The notes under the pieces: model-generated
Database searches by the model: none
What the model was told of the DNA's origin: nothing
The model's input: only the letters and a program-made list of their open reading frames with translations
Source of the DNA: Candidatus Rhodoferax bjergmarkensis
GTDB taxonomy: Bacteria > Pseudomonadota > Gammaproteobacteria > Burkholderiales > Burkholderiaceae_C
Assembly: GCA_016708345.1 (NCBI GenBank)
Contig: JADJFX010000035.1
Coordinates: 124,001-188,000 of the forward strand
Length of the DNA stretch: 64,000 nucleotides
Direction of reading: 5' to 3'
Part shown: positions 50,838 through 59,382 of the stretch, piece by piece
Layout of the letters: every line of letters starts with the position of its first letter
Position numbering within the stretch: position 1 is the stretch's first letter
Position numbers and translations under genes: made by a program

Positions 50838-51583
50838 GGCAAATAACTCCCTTGAAAATCGGCAATCAAATCGGTGCCCAGTCGACCCCGTTGACCCAAA
50901 AATACAAAGCGACGGCCCGGCAACGCCACTGGCCAGTCCGGTTCGTCGTCGGCCACACCATAGGCGCTGGCACAGCGCGCCTCACTTACGCCTGCAGCAC
51001 TGCGCAGAATATAGTCGCGCCGTGTCTGTCGCAGGCGGAAGTACATGGGCACCATTTCGTCGACGGGCGCGTCCCCTATCCAACGATCTCCATAACACCA
51101 GCTGGCCAGCGCAGTGACCGAAAGCCGCACACCCGCAGGCAAGGCGGCCTTGATGCTGTGGACCGCAGTGCGCCAAAACGCGCGTTGCGAGCGTCGTGCT
51201 TCAAAATCAAGTTGCACCCAAGTGGACGAACCGCGCCGCACCGCGTCGAGTACCGCCGCACGCAAGGCATCGCTCTGCGCCGCGTTGGCGGCAAAGGCTC
51301 GCGCCGGGTCAACTTCCACATGAACCACCGGCATGGTTGCGGTGCCCTGTGGCAAACGCAATGCGCTGCGACGCGGCTGCAGTATGTACCCCTGCCCCGA
51401 GAAGATTACGTGCGTCACCAGCACCGCAGCACCCACACCCGGCGCTGGCGGCGGAAGTTGCGCAGCAGGCCGATCCCAGTACCACCAGAATTCTCTTGGC
51501 CTATTCGGGTCTTCCCCAGCGCCCGCAGCAAGCGCCGCGCCCGCGAAAAGGGCGGCAATGAGGGAGAGCAATAGGGGTTTCAT
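50834..51583 (-). CDS. DUF3142 family exported protein
   Basis: A 249-residue protein with a signal peptide (LLLSLIAALFAGAALAAGAG) and a DUF3142-type body: EFWWYWDRP, VHVEVDP, WVQLDFEARRSQRAFWRTAV, LSVTALASWCYGDRWIG, APVDEMVPMYFRLR. The alternating strand-helix pattern and the acidic residues at strand ends (QLDFEA) suggest a TIM-barrel glycosidase-like fold, but no activity is known. ATG at 51583 gives the signal peptide. The frame opens upstream to 51850, but that extension lacks sense as an export signal. It is coupled to the following gene. Confidence 0.8.
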   Translation of the reverse strand: MKPLLLSLIAALFAGAALAAGAGEDPNRPREFWWYWDRPAAQLPPPAPGVGAAVLVTHVIFSGQGYILQPRRSALRLPQGTATMPVVHVEVDPARAFAANAAQSDALRAAVLDAVRRGSSTWVQLDFEARRSQRAFWRTAVHSIKAALPAGVRLSVTALASWCYGDRWIGDAPVDEMVPMYFRLRQTRRDYILRSAAGVSEARCASAYGVADDEPDWPVALPGRRFVFLGQRGRLGTDLIADFQGSYLP

Positions 51584-51935
51584 AGGCAACAGGTTTCTGA
51601 AAATGGCGTGCTGGCTTGCCCCGTGGTTTTTCCTCCGAATGGAGGATGACCACTTTGAAGTGCAACTTTCCAACGTCGGTGGGGGGCCAATTCGCTCGAT
51701 TTCTGCCTGAAAGCGGCCAGAAATCACGAACAGATCACTATAACTTTTATAGCGAACTATGCCCACCAGACTTGCGGAAACAGCCAAAAAAGCCGCAAGA
51801 AATCCAACAACACTGAGGCAAGAACCAAACATCAGCCCTTCAACAAACAAAGGGACTGAACCAGTCTAGGTGTTGCGCCCTCCGGTGCTCGCCGCCAGCA
51901 GCGCCGCACCCGGCTTGGATCAACGCCAAACTCGC
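51584..51935. other. Gene-free gap inside the minus-strand block
   Basis: The 352 bases separate the TerB-like gene from the DUF3142 gene. They hold a degenerate dispersed repeat at 51738-51795. The gap suggests that the last two genes may have their own promoter, though none is clear. Confidence 0.45.
51738..51795 (-). repeat. Dispersed short intergenic repeat, copy 12 (degenerate)
   Basis: The minus strand reads GCTTTTTTGGCTGTTTCCGC, GGGCATAGTTCGCTATAAAA and GTTATAG. The layout matches copy 1 at 3307 with several changes. Confidence 0.5.
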
Positions 51936-52379
51936 CTACAGCCCCTTGGCAATAGAGGCCACCGACTCGGTATCAGGAATCATGGCGATCGCGCCGATCA
52001 GGGTGTCCTTGACTTGTTGCAGCAGCCGCTGGGTGCGCGCCTCGGCCAACCCGGCACGCGCGGCAATCAACAGGACGTGGGCGCGTTCGGCGTCGGTCAG
52101 GTGACCATCGGCGTAGGCGGTCATGAAACTCATGAGCACCAGTTGTTCGGCAAACCCGCTATCGCTGGCGCACTGGGCGGCCATGGCCATGGGGTCGCCA
52201 TAAGCGCCCTCGTTATCTGCAAACGGCGGCAGGTCGGTGTGACCGGATTGTTCATAAAACGATTTCATCAGTGCCAGCTCTTGCGGCGATACCCCGTCCA
52301 CGTGGGCAGTGGACAGCATGCAGGCCATCAATGTCAAAACCTGTTGGCGGGTCATCTCGGTAGCTTGAGTCAAAGTCAT
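51936..52379 (-). CDS. TerB-like protein
   Basis: A 147-residue all-helical protein of the TerB-like (tellurite-resistance co-chaperone) fold. The two acidic EF-like repeats are recognisable: LTLMACMLSTAHVDGVSPQE near residue 15 and LMSFMTAYADGHLTDAERAH near 85. TerB domains bind divalent metal and often sit beside membrane-stress or Ter genes. ATG at 52379 follows GGAG. It lies 71 bases after the AAA+ gene in the same direction and is probably its co-expressed partner. Confidence 0.85.
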   Translation of the reverse strand: MTLTQATEMTRQQVLTLMACMLSTAHVDGVSPQELALMKSFYEQSGHTDLPPFADNEGAYGDPMAMAAQCASDSGFAEQLVLMSFMTAYADGHLTDAERAHVLLIAARAGLAEARTQRLLQQVKDTLIGAIAMIPDTESVASIAKGL

Positions 52380-52450
52380 TTTCTTTCTCCAAATTCAGTC
52401 AAATAGTTGTGGGATCGCTCTTCATTTCCAAATAAAACCATGGCGCAGCT

Positions 52451-54280
52451 TTAGCGCCCCAGCGCCCGGCTTCGCGCCTCGCGCAGCTTGCGCTGAATTT
52501 CTTCAAGCGGCATGGACCGAAAGCGTTCGGGCAGCAGCGAGCGCCGCGAAGTTTCGGACACCGCAAGCATTTCCATAAAGTCAATCATGTCGCGCTCCTG
52601 CGGTGGCATGAAGTCGGCACTGGCTTTTTGCAGGGCCTGCGCAATGGTCATTGAGGGGTCGCGCCAGAAATAGTCCAACCCCAAGAGCACCAGCGCTTCA
52701 AGATCGGCATTGGAGTAGCCGCCCAGCCCCTCGCACAGCGCCTCCAGCTCGGCTTGGTCGCACACCAGCGTGCCATCGTAGCGCCGCAACACGGCGGTGG
52801 CGATGGCGGCCCTGGCCTGGGCGGTGTCGGCATAAAAGAAGGGGATTTTGCGATCCAGCCTACCGGGGCGTTTGATGTCGGTGTCGAGCTTGTCGGGGCG
52901 GTTGGTCAGCATGATAAACAGCACATGGCCACGGTTGTCGGTGTCGGACATGAACTCCTTGAGCCGGGCAATCACACGCGAACTGGTGCCGTCGTCCCCG
53001 CCCTCGCCGCCGCCATTGCCGAAGCTGCGGTCGCCTTCGTCGATCAGCACCGCAATCGGCCCCATGGCTTTGACGGTGGCCAGCACCCGCTCCAGATTGC
53101 GCTCGGTCGAGCCAACCCATTTGGAGCGGAAGTTCTTCAAGGCCACCGCGGACAAGCCCGCTTCTTTCAAAAAGGCTTTGAGCACAAAGGTCTTGCCTGC
53201 CCCCATGGGCCCCACGGCCAGCAGGCCCATGGGCGAAAGTTTGGTGTCGCCCGCACGCAAGGCGCGCGCAATGCCCATCAACTCGTCCGTGATGTGGTCC
53301 ACACCGCCCACCGACGCCAGCCCCAGCTTGGGTTCGACAAACTCGATCAGGCCCGCGCATTCTTTCTCGATCAGCTCGCGTTTGCGCGCCTGAATCAGGC
53401 GCAGCACGTCTTCTTCGGGGTCGTCGCAAGGTACGGATTTGGTGGGCTCGACGAGTTTGACAATCTCGTCCGCCGTCATGCCGGCGGTGATGCCGGCAAA
53501 ACGCTTGGCGCGTTGCGGTGCGTCGGGGGCGCTACCGAGCAGTTGCAGGATCAATTTCTCGCGCTCGGACTCGCTCATGGCCTGGTTGCCCGAGGCGCGC
53601 AGCAGGCTCTCGATTTGCACCGCACGCAAACCGGCCATGCGCGCCGCATACAGGTTGACTTGCTGGTCACTGAGCTTGCTGCTCAGCAGGCGCACCACCT
53701 GGGCGCGCGTCTCCAGCTCGGGCATCGGGATTTCAATCGCCACCACCTTCGGGTTGCTCAGCAGCGACTGGTTGAGCGAGCCCAGGGCTTCCACCACGAT
53801 GAAGGTGATGTTGTCCGACGCGCTGAGGGTTCGGTCCAGCGACCAGCGGTGAAACAGGGTTCCGATCTTGCGGTCTTCACTTGAGACAAAGCCTGCATCT
53901 TCGCCCGGCATCAAGCTGTCGGCATAGGGCACAAACACCGCCGTGCCATGCGAGGCGCGCAAGTGCCTCTCTAGGCTGTGCAACTGGGCCAGCATGTCGC
54001 CGGTTTGATCGATCTCTAACTTGCCCTTGAGGCATTGCACGCCAAACTCTGACGACACCTCAACCACGGTGGACTTGGTCTCCGCCACAAACACGCCGGT
54101 CAAGAAGGCTTTCAGGTCGAGCAGCTCGCTGCCCACCAGAAAGATGTCAAACACATTGCGGTACAGCACAAAGGTTGACGCTTCGCCCGCAAGGTATTTT
54201 TCACGCACCAGCTGCGCCCAAGCCGGCAAGCTGGCTTTGCTTGGGGCGACTTGCTGCATGGTTGGAGTCACCATTGCCAT
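52451..54280 (-). CDS. Classic AAA+ ATPase, Vps4/Ycf46-like, beside PspA
   Basis: A 609-residue ATPase. The C-terminal AAA domain has Walker A (VGPMGAGKT, about residue 357), Walker B (VLIDEGD, about 411), sensor 1 (TNRPDKLD) and the RPGRLDRKI arginine-finger segment. These are typical of the classic AAA clade that includes FtsH, Vps4 and p97. The N-terminal half (about 20-260) looks like a degenerate AAA domain without Walker A, as in Ycf46-type proteins. The Walker B reads DEGD rather than DEID. ATG at 54280 lies 4 bases after the pspA stop, so the two are coupled. I infer a disassembly or remodelling role on the PspA polymer. Confidence 0.88.
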   Translation of the reverse strand: MAMVTPTMQQVAPSKASLPAWAQLVREKYLAGEASTFVLYRNVFDIFLVGSELLDLKAFLTGVFVAETKSTVVEVSSEFGVQCLKGKLEIDQTGDMLAQLHSLERHLRASHGTAVFVPYADSLMPGEDAGFVSSEDRKIGTLFHRWSLDRTLSASDNITFIVVEALGSLNQSLLSNPKVVAIEIPMPELETRAQVVRLLSSKLSDQQVNLYAARMAGLRAVQIESLLRASGNQAMSESEREKLILQLLGSAPDAPQRAKRFAGITAGMTADEIVKLVEPTKSVPCDDPEEDVLRLIQARKRELIEKECAGLIEFVEPKLGLASVGGVDHITDELMGIARALRAGDTKLSPMGLLAVGPMGAGKTFVLKAFLKEAGLSAVALKNFRSKWVGSTERNLERVLATVKAMGPIAVLIDEGDRSFGNGGGEGGDDGTSSRVIARLKEFMSDTDNRGHVLFIMLTNRPDKLDTDIKRPGRLDRKIPFFYADTAQARAAIATAVLRRYDGTLVCDQAELEALCEGLGGYSNADLEALVLLGLDYFWRDPSMTIAQALQKASADFMPPQERDMIDFMEMLAVSETSRRSLLPERFRSMPLEEIQRKLREARSRALGR

Positions 54281-54284
54281 GGGG

Positions 54285-55001
54285 TCAGAGCGTTTTGCCA
54301 CCCGCCGCCACACCGGAGGCAGCGGCCTGGGCACGCTTCATTTCCTCCAGCTGCGCGCGTGCCGTGACTGCGCCTGCTGTGCGGTTCAGGGTTTTCAGGC
54401 GCACATCCAGATCGGACTCGCGCAACTCCGAACCCAGCTTGGCTTCGGCCACGCGGCCCTTAATGTGCTCACGCACCCCAGCGAGCGCCTGCACTTCGGC
54501 ATCGATGGACAAGCCGTCCAGCGACTCCTGAATTTTCACGCGAGCCTCGGCGCTTTGGAACTTGGCAATCATGCGGTCTTTTTCGGCCTTGAGGCGGTCG
54601 ATCTCGCCCTTCATGTCCAACAGCGCGGCCTTGGCTTCTTCGGCGTCTTTCTCCGCTTCAGCAAAGTCGCTCTCCAAGGTGGTGAGGTCTTCGGCCAGCG
54701 CATTTTTCTTTTGAATCAGCACCATCGCCAGGTCGTCCTGGCTGGTGGCCAAGGCGGCGTTCAATTGGGTGGTGACTTTGGCCAGCTCTGCCTTGGCGGT
54801 GTGCACGCGGCCCTCGACATCGAGCTTGCGCGCAATGATGCGCCCCGATGCAGACTTGAGCTTGCTGTATTTTTCGATCATCGACTGGATCGAGTTCTGA
54901 TACGCGATCTCGGGGTGCTCCTTTTCGATATCGGTCACCCACAGGGCCAGAAAGCCGGTCCACAAGTTCCACAGGCGCCCGGTGATTGCGTTGTTAGCCA
55001 T
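54285..55001 (-). CDS. pspA: PspA/IM30 (ESCRT-III-like) membrane-remodelling protein
   Basis: A 238-residue coiled-coil protein of the PspA/Vipp1 family. It starts MANNAITGRLWNLWTGFLAL, an amphipathic opening helix that can bind membrane. The long central helices include MIEKYSKLKSASGRIIARKL and AEKDAEEAKAALLDMKGEID. The DUF and length fit PspA, now known to be a bacterial member of the ESCRT-III superfamily. An AAGGAG ribosome-binding site lies 7 bases before the ATG. It sits between a small membrane protein gene and a Vps4-type AAA gene instead of the usual pspBC/pspF genes. Confidence 0.85.
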   Translation of the reverse strand: MANNAITGRLWNLWTGFLALWVTDIEKEHPEIAYQNSIQSMIEKYSKLKSASGRIIARKLDVEGRVHTAKAELAKVTTQLNAALATSQDDLAMVLIQKKNALAEDLTTLESDFAEAEKDAEEAKAALLDMKGEIDRLKAEKDRMIAKFQSAEARVKIQESLDGLSIDAEVQALAGVREHIKGRVAEAKLGSELRESDLDVRLKTLNRTAGAVTARAQLEEMKRAQAAASGVAAGGKTL

Positions 55002-55046
55002 GCTGATTTTCTCCTTCAGTTAAAACAAATAAATAGGGGTAAGGGG

Positions 55047-55958
55047 TCATTCTCTTGGCCCTCCCGTGCTGACACTTCCGGGTGTGCGTCGCCCTGCCGC
55101 AATCGGTGTCACCCGATCCTGGCGTGGTGGCGCAAGGGGCGGCTGCGTAGTGGTGGTGCCGGAATCGATGCCGGATGGGATACCAAACGCCGCTTCCACA
55201 TCAAAATTGACTTCTTCGGCGGTGCGCAGCTTGGACATGGATTCTTCCAGCAAGGCGCTGAGTTGGCCCGCGCTGGGGGCGGTCATCACCATCTGGTAGA
55301 CCTCTTCCATGCGCACCGGCATGGAGACCAGCGAGGCCTCCAGCGCCGTGCGCCGAATCTCCATACGCTGCTGGCGTGCCATGGCTTCTTCGTACTCCAG
55401 TTTGGCGCGCAGCAATTGCTGGCGCTCGTCCTGGGCCAGGTCGCCTTGCGCCAGACGCTGCGTCACGGCGCGCAATTTGCGCTCGGCAGCGCCACCGCTC
55501 TCGCCACCATCCTTGGCCCGAATGGCGGCATCGCTCAAACACATGGCCAAATAATTCACCGTCAAATCATCGAGCTGCTCCACCTCGCGCTCGGACAGGC
55601 TGGTCGAGGTGTCGGCCGCCATGCGGTAGAGCGATTCCACACGCTGGCTCATTTGCTCCCAGGCGCGCAAATGGTTGGAGCCGCCATGAATTTTGATTTC
55701 GCCCAGCAGCCGCTCGCGCCGGACCTTGCGGGCCTCGCGGCGCGCTTTTTGATCGACCGATGCGACAAACGGCGGCAAGCCCGGCACCACCGCCAGGCCG
55801 ACCACCTCCACCGCCGCCAACGCGAGCAAGGACAAAGCCAGCGCGTCCCACCCATACGGAAAAGACGCCAACACACCCGCCGCCGCTGCCGCCCACACCA
55901 CAAGTTGGTTGTAGGGGTGCGTCAGGAACGCGTTCCAGTAAGACACTTCTGGCTTCAC
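55047..55958 (-). CDS. Two-helix membrane protein with coiled-coil domain
   Basis: A 303-residue protein with two adjacent hydrophobic segments (about residues 19-33 and 38-58, LVVWAAAAAGVLASFPYGWD and ALSLLALAAVEVVGLAVVPG). A charged helical cytoplasmic domain (REARKVRRERLLGEIKIHGG, AERKLRAVTQRLAQGDLAQD) and a disordered Pro/Thr/Gly-rich tail follow. No family is recognised. The start is GTG at 55958, overlapping the ABC ATPase stop (GTGA), so it is co-translated. It may dock the PspA protein at the membrane, as PspB/C do elsewhere; this is inference. Confidence 0.75.
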   Translation of the reverse strand: MKPEVSYWNAFLTHPYNQLVVWAAAAAGVLASFPYGWDALALSLLALAAVEVVGLAVVPGLPPFVASVDQKARREARKVRRERLLGEIKIHGGSNHLRAWEQMSQRVESLYRMAADTSTSLSEREVEQLDDLTVNYLAMCLSDAAIRAKDGGESGGAAERKLRAVTQRLAQGDLAQDERQQLLRAKLEYEEAMARQQRMEIRRTALEASLVSMPVRMEEVYQMVMTAPSAGQLSALLEESMSKLRTAEEVNFDVEAAFGIPSGIDSGTTTTQPPLAPPRQDRVTPIAAGRRTPGSVSTGGPRE

Positions 55959-56857
55959 ACGCTCACCCGCATGTTGCCGCGCGCGCCGGCCGCACGCAAG
56001 TGGCCCACCACGCGCTCGTGCATCTCGCGCACTTCCACGCCATTGAGCCAGTCCGCGCTGCGTGGCTGACGGGCCTCTATCCGAAAATCATCGATGATTT
56101 TGGCGGGCTGGGTGGACAGCACAATCACCCGATCCCCCAGCAGCAGCGCCTCAGTTACGTCGTGGGTGACGAACACCACCAGGCATTTGTGCACCTCATG
56201 CAGCTTGGCCAACAGCAGTTGCATGTGCGAACGTGTTTGCGCATCCAGCGCACCAAAGGGCTCGTCCATCAGCAATATGCGCGGCCGCAGCACCAGCGCC
56301 CGCGCCAGCGCCACCCGCTGGTTCTGGCCGCCGGAGAGCTGCGCGGGGAACAGCGCCTTTTTGTCGGCGAGCCCCACTTCCACCAGCATCTGGTCCACCC
56401 GCTGCTCGGCCTCTTTTTGGCTAAGACGACGCTTCCACTCCTGAAAGCGAAACGGGTACATCACGTTTTGCCACACGGTCAGGTCAGGCCGGTTGGAGTA
56501 GTGCTGAAACACCATGACCGCATCCGCGTGCGGCCCGTCGCAAGCCTGCCCCTCAATCTCGACCCGGCCCGTGGTGGGTGTGGCCACATTCCAGGGACGC
56601 ACCCCCCCCAGCATGCGCAGCAAGGTGGACTTGCCACACCCCGAAGGGCCCAGCAGCATGTTGATGGACGGTTGTTCGAAGGTCAGCGAAACATCGTCCA
56701 GCACACGTAAGACCTTGCCATCGGGCTGGTCATACTCCTGCACGATGTTGGTGGCCGACACCAGCGGCTTGGCGGGAGCTGCGGGCACCTTGGCAACGGG
56801 GGGAACGGCAGTAACGGGGGTAACTGGGGGCACGGCGGTCACGCTTTGGTCTCCCAT
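55955..56857 (-). CDS. ABC transporter ATPase (SsuB/TauB type)
   Basis: A 300-residue ATP-binding subunit. It has Walker A (LLGPSGCGKSTLLRML), the Q loop (VFQHYSNRPDLTVWQNVMYP), the signature LSGGQNQRVALARAL, Walker B (ILLMDEPFGALDAQT) and the His switch (VFVTHDVTEAL). The first 45 residues are a Pro/Val/Ala-rich extension not usual for the family. The family serves nitrate, taurine, sulphonate or thiamine-precursor uptake. ATG at 56857 lies inside the end of the permease gene (19-base overlap); a GTG at 56881 is possible. Confidence 0.9.
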   Translation of the reverse strand: MGDQSVTAVPPVTPVTAVPPVAKVPAAPAKPLVSATNIVQEYDQPDGKVLRVLDDVSLTFEQPSINMLLGPSGCGKSTLLRMLGGVRPWNVATPTTGRVEIEGQACDGPHADAVMVFQHYSNRPDLTVWQNVMYPFRFQEWKRRLSQKEAEQRVDQMLVEVGLADKKALFPAQLSGGQNQRVALARALVLRPRILLMDEPFGALDAQTRSHMQLLLAKLHEVHKCLVVFVTHDVTEALLLGDRVIVLSTQPAKIIDDFRIEARQPRSADWLNGVEVREMHERVVGHLRAAGARGNMRVSV

Positions 56858-57636
56858 TTGTAGAGCGACTGCTTGAGCCACATGAGCGCCTGGTAAGTCA
56901 ACAGCGCCACCGCCATGATGACGATGATGCCAGCAAACACTTGGTCCATCGCGCTCAGGCGCTTGGCGTTGGCGATCAGTTGACCAAGCCCCTCTTGGGC
57001 GTTGACGTATTCAGCCACGGTGATGTAGGTCCAGCTCACCGACACCCCCACAATGATGGCGTCCATGATGCGCGGCATGGCCAGGGGCACCAGCACCTTG
57101 GTGATGCATTCGAGTTGCGTGGCGCCAATGTCTTTGGCGGCAATCAGGTACTGCTCGGGCACGGAGCGAATGGCGTCGCGCACCAGGGGCGTCAAATAAA
57201 CGATGGAGCCGACAAACAAAAAGGCGATTTTCATGCCTTCACCGATGCCAAACCACATCACCATGATGGGCAGCAGCGCCGCCACCGGCGCCGAGCGAAA
57301 CGGGTCCACCAGGGGCGACAGGACGGCATCCACCTTGGGCGACGCACCCATCAAAATGCCCATGGGAATGCCGACAATCATCACCAGCAAGGAAGCCGCC
57401 GCCACACGCCCCACCGACCACATGGTCGCCACGGCCAGCTGGCTCTTGCCTTCGTACCAGCTCAGGTAAGCAAACGCCTCGGCCACCGACCATGGCGAGG
57501 GCAACTGGTTTTTGCTAAGCAAGCCGCTGGCCGCCAACGCGGCCCACAAGATGACAACGCCCACCACACTGGCCAAACCCAGCAGGCGCCTGCGGGTTGG
57601 GTCCAGCGCAAGGTAGGGGTTCCAGAAATTGGTCAT
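56839..57636 (-). CDS. ABC transporter permease (SsuC/TauC type)
   Basis: A 265-residue inner-membrane permease with about six hydrophobic segments. The permease coupling region is recognisable in YLIAAKDIGATQLECITKVL and VPLAMPRIMDAIIVG (the EAA loop), together with PVAALLPIMVMWFGIGEGMK typical of the SsuC/TauC group. It pairs with the ATPase encoded downstream and the anchored binding protein encoded upstream. Spacing is 16 bases after the binding-protein gene. Confidence 0.9.
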   Translation of the reverse strand: MTNFWNPYLALDPTRRRLLGLASVVGVVILWAALAASGLLSKNQLPSPWSVAEAFAYLSWYEGKSQLAVATMWSVGRVAAASLLVMIVGIPMGILMGASPKVDAVLSPLVDPFRSAPVAALLPIMVMWFGIGEGMKIAFLFVGSIVYLTPLVRDAIRSVPEQYLIAAKDIGATQLECITKVLVPLAMPRIMDAIIVGVSVSWTYITVAEYVNAQEGLGQLIANAKRLSAMDQVFAGIIVIMAVALLTYQALMWLKQSLYKWETKA

Positions 57637-57652
57637 GTGCGCTCAGCGTGCC

Positions 57653-59326
57653 TTACTTGCCAAACACCGCCAGGCGCGTGGACCGGTTGAGGGCGCGGCA
57701 CTCGTCCAGGCTCAGGTCGGCGCTGGCCGGGTTGGCCTCATCGCATAGGGGGCGGCTGGAGCCATAACCCGCCACGCGCAAACGCGCCTTGGGAATCTCC
57801 CACTGCTTTTCCAGGTAACTGGCCACAGCCCGCGCCCGCACCTCGGACAAAGCCTGGTTCGCGGCTGCAGAACCTACCGAATCGGTATTGCCGCTGACCT
57901 CAAAGTAAGCGCTGCCGTTGTTTTCGATAAAGGGCACCATTTCCCGGTCAATGGTTTGTTGGGCGCGTTTGGACAACTCCGCCGACCCGGAGGCGAAAGA
58001 CACCGCCACCGGTTTGGTCACCGATGCAGGCGCTGCCAGGGCAGTGGCGCGGCCCTTGTCGGAGAATGTTTCCACTGGCTTGGCAGCTTGCACCGACGCG
58101 CTGGCGTTGCGCGCCAATCCGGCCTTGATAAAGCGGTAGTCAAAACTGTCTTGCGGACTCACCACCGGCGACTTGGGGTTGGCCAAAGAGCCTTCGGCCC
58201 GGTAAATCTGGTCAAACCGGCCATAAACACGTTCGTAGTGGTTCACGCCGCCAGCCAGGCCCAGAATGCGGGCGTTGTCGGCGAGATCGGTCCAGACCAG
58301 GTTGGCAAACAAACCCTTGATAAAAGGTTTGCCTTCTTTTTCAGCCAAGACCTTGAAGAAATCCTCGGTTGCGATCAGGGCGTCCACCGCCTGGTCGGGG
58401 TTGGCACGCGATGCCGTCACGCCTTCCAGCCAACCGTCCACAAACTTCTGAAACACGGCCTCGTTCTCGGGTTTGGCCAACTCGCGCTGGTCGCACACCA
58501 TCACGTCATAAATCAGATTGGTGGCGGTTTTGGTCGAATAAATCACATGAGCACCCTTGACGTCACGCAGCGCCAGCGACAAATCCGGGTCCCACAATAC
58601 CGCCGCATCCACATTGCCGGCCACAAACGCGGCGCGAACTTCGGATGTACCCCCTTCGGGCTTGATGAAAATGGTTTTGACCTGCTTTTTGGCCCGCGCG
58701 GTCATGGACGAGTTGTCGATGGCGTCGATCAACATGCCGTGCGACGGGGTGTACTGCAGCAAGGCGACGGACTTGCCATTGAGGTCTTCGATTTTTTGCA
58801 CTGCAGCATCGCGCACGATGACCGCGTCACCGCCCTGGGTGTTGTCCACCACGATCACAGCCTTGCCATCGTGACCGGCATTGCGCAAATTGGGTTGCTC
58901 CTGCGCCCAGAAATCAGAGGTGCGCCACGCACACATTGCGGCCTTGGATTCGAACAAGGTGGTCAGGGTGGGAATGTCGTCATTGATGACGAATTCCACG
59001 TTGACACCCAGTTTGTCGTAAATGGAGCCCGCTTTGGTTTTCAGGCTGTTGCCATTGGCCACCAAGGCTGGCGCATAACCGTGAAAACTCACCAGGCTTA
59101 CGCGCAAAGGTTTGCCCGCGCTGCCCAGCGGCCCGCTGCCGGCAGGCAGCACGGGACTGCTTTGGGCGGGTGCCGCGTTGCCGCCCGCCGCGCTGGCTGC
59201 GGGACGATTCTCCTGTTGTGCATTGAATTTTTCTTTCAAGAAAAAATTCCAGCTGACGGAGCCAATCAGGCCCAATGCGACGATTGCAATAAGGCCCTTG
59301 GTCAGGCCTGTTGGTTGGTATGCCAT
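57653..59326 (-). CDS. Membrane-anchored substrate-binding protein fused to an OmpA domain
   Basis: A 557-residue fusion. An uncleaved N-terminal membrane helix (GLIAIVALGLIGSVSWNFFL) is followed by an NMT1-type periplasmic binding domain (about 75-400: RVSLVSFHGYAPALVANGNS, VNVEFVINDDIPTLTTLFES, DAAVLWDPDLSLALRDV). An OmpA-like peptidoglycan-binding domain follows (about 430-555: VAVSFASGSAELSKRAQQTI, GNTDSVGSAAANQALSEVRA, LRVAGYGSSRPL). The fusion would hold the sensor between inner membrane and cell wall. Such binding proteins usually float free or carry a lipid anchor, so this architecture is unusual. The ligand is unknown. Confidence 0.88.
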   Translation of the reverse strand: MAYQPTGLTKGLIAIVALGLIGSVSWNFFLKEKFNAQQENRPAASAAGGNAAPAQSSPVLPAGSGPLGSAGKPLRVSLVSFHGYAPALVANGNSLKTKAGSIYDKLGVNVEFVINDDIPTLTTLFESKAAMCAWRTSDFWAQEQPNLRNAGHDGKAVIVVDNTQGGDAVIVRDAAVQKIEDLNGKSVALLQYTPSHGMLIDAIDNSSMTARAKKQVKTIFIKPEGGTSEVRAAFVAGNVDAAVLWDPDLSLALRDVKGAHVIYSTKTATNLIYDVMVCDQRELAKPENEAVFQKFVDGWLEGVTASRANPDQAVDALIATEDFFKVLAEKEGKPFIKGLFANLVWTDLADNARILGLAGGVNHYERVYGRFDQIYRAEGSLANPKSPVVSPQDSFDYRFIKAGLARNASASVQAAKPVETFSDKGRATALAAPASVTKPVAVSFASGSAELSKRAQQTIDREMVPFIENNGSAYFEVSGNTDSVGSAAANQALSEVRARAVASYLEKQWEIPKARLRVAGYGSSRPLCDEANPASADLSLDECRALNRSTRLAVFGK

Positions 59327-59382
59327 GTCTTTACCCTTTCTGACGAAAATTTTTATTTGTTCTAAGCAGGCTCATGCACTGA

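Noticed and set aside
54021..56069. A 682-codon open frame on the plus strand across the AAA+, pspA and membrane-protein genes
   Set aside because: It is antisense to three well-supported, motif-bearing genes and its product has no recognisable domain. Long antisense frames are common at this GC bias.
57956..59365. A 469-codon plus-strand frame opposite the binding protein-OmpA gene
   Set aside because: It is a shadow of the opposite strand, with no domain and a His/Gly/Arg-rich composition.
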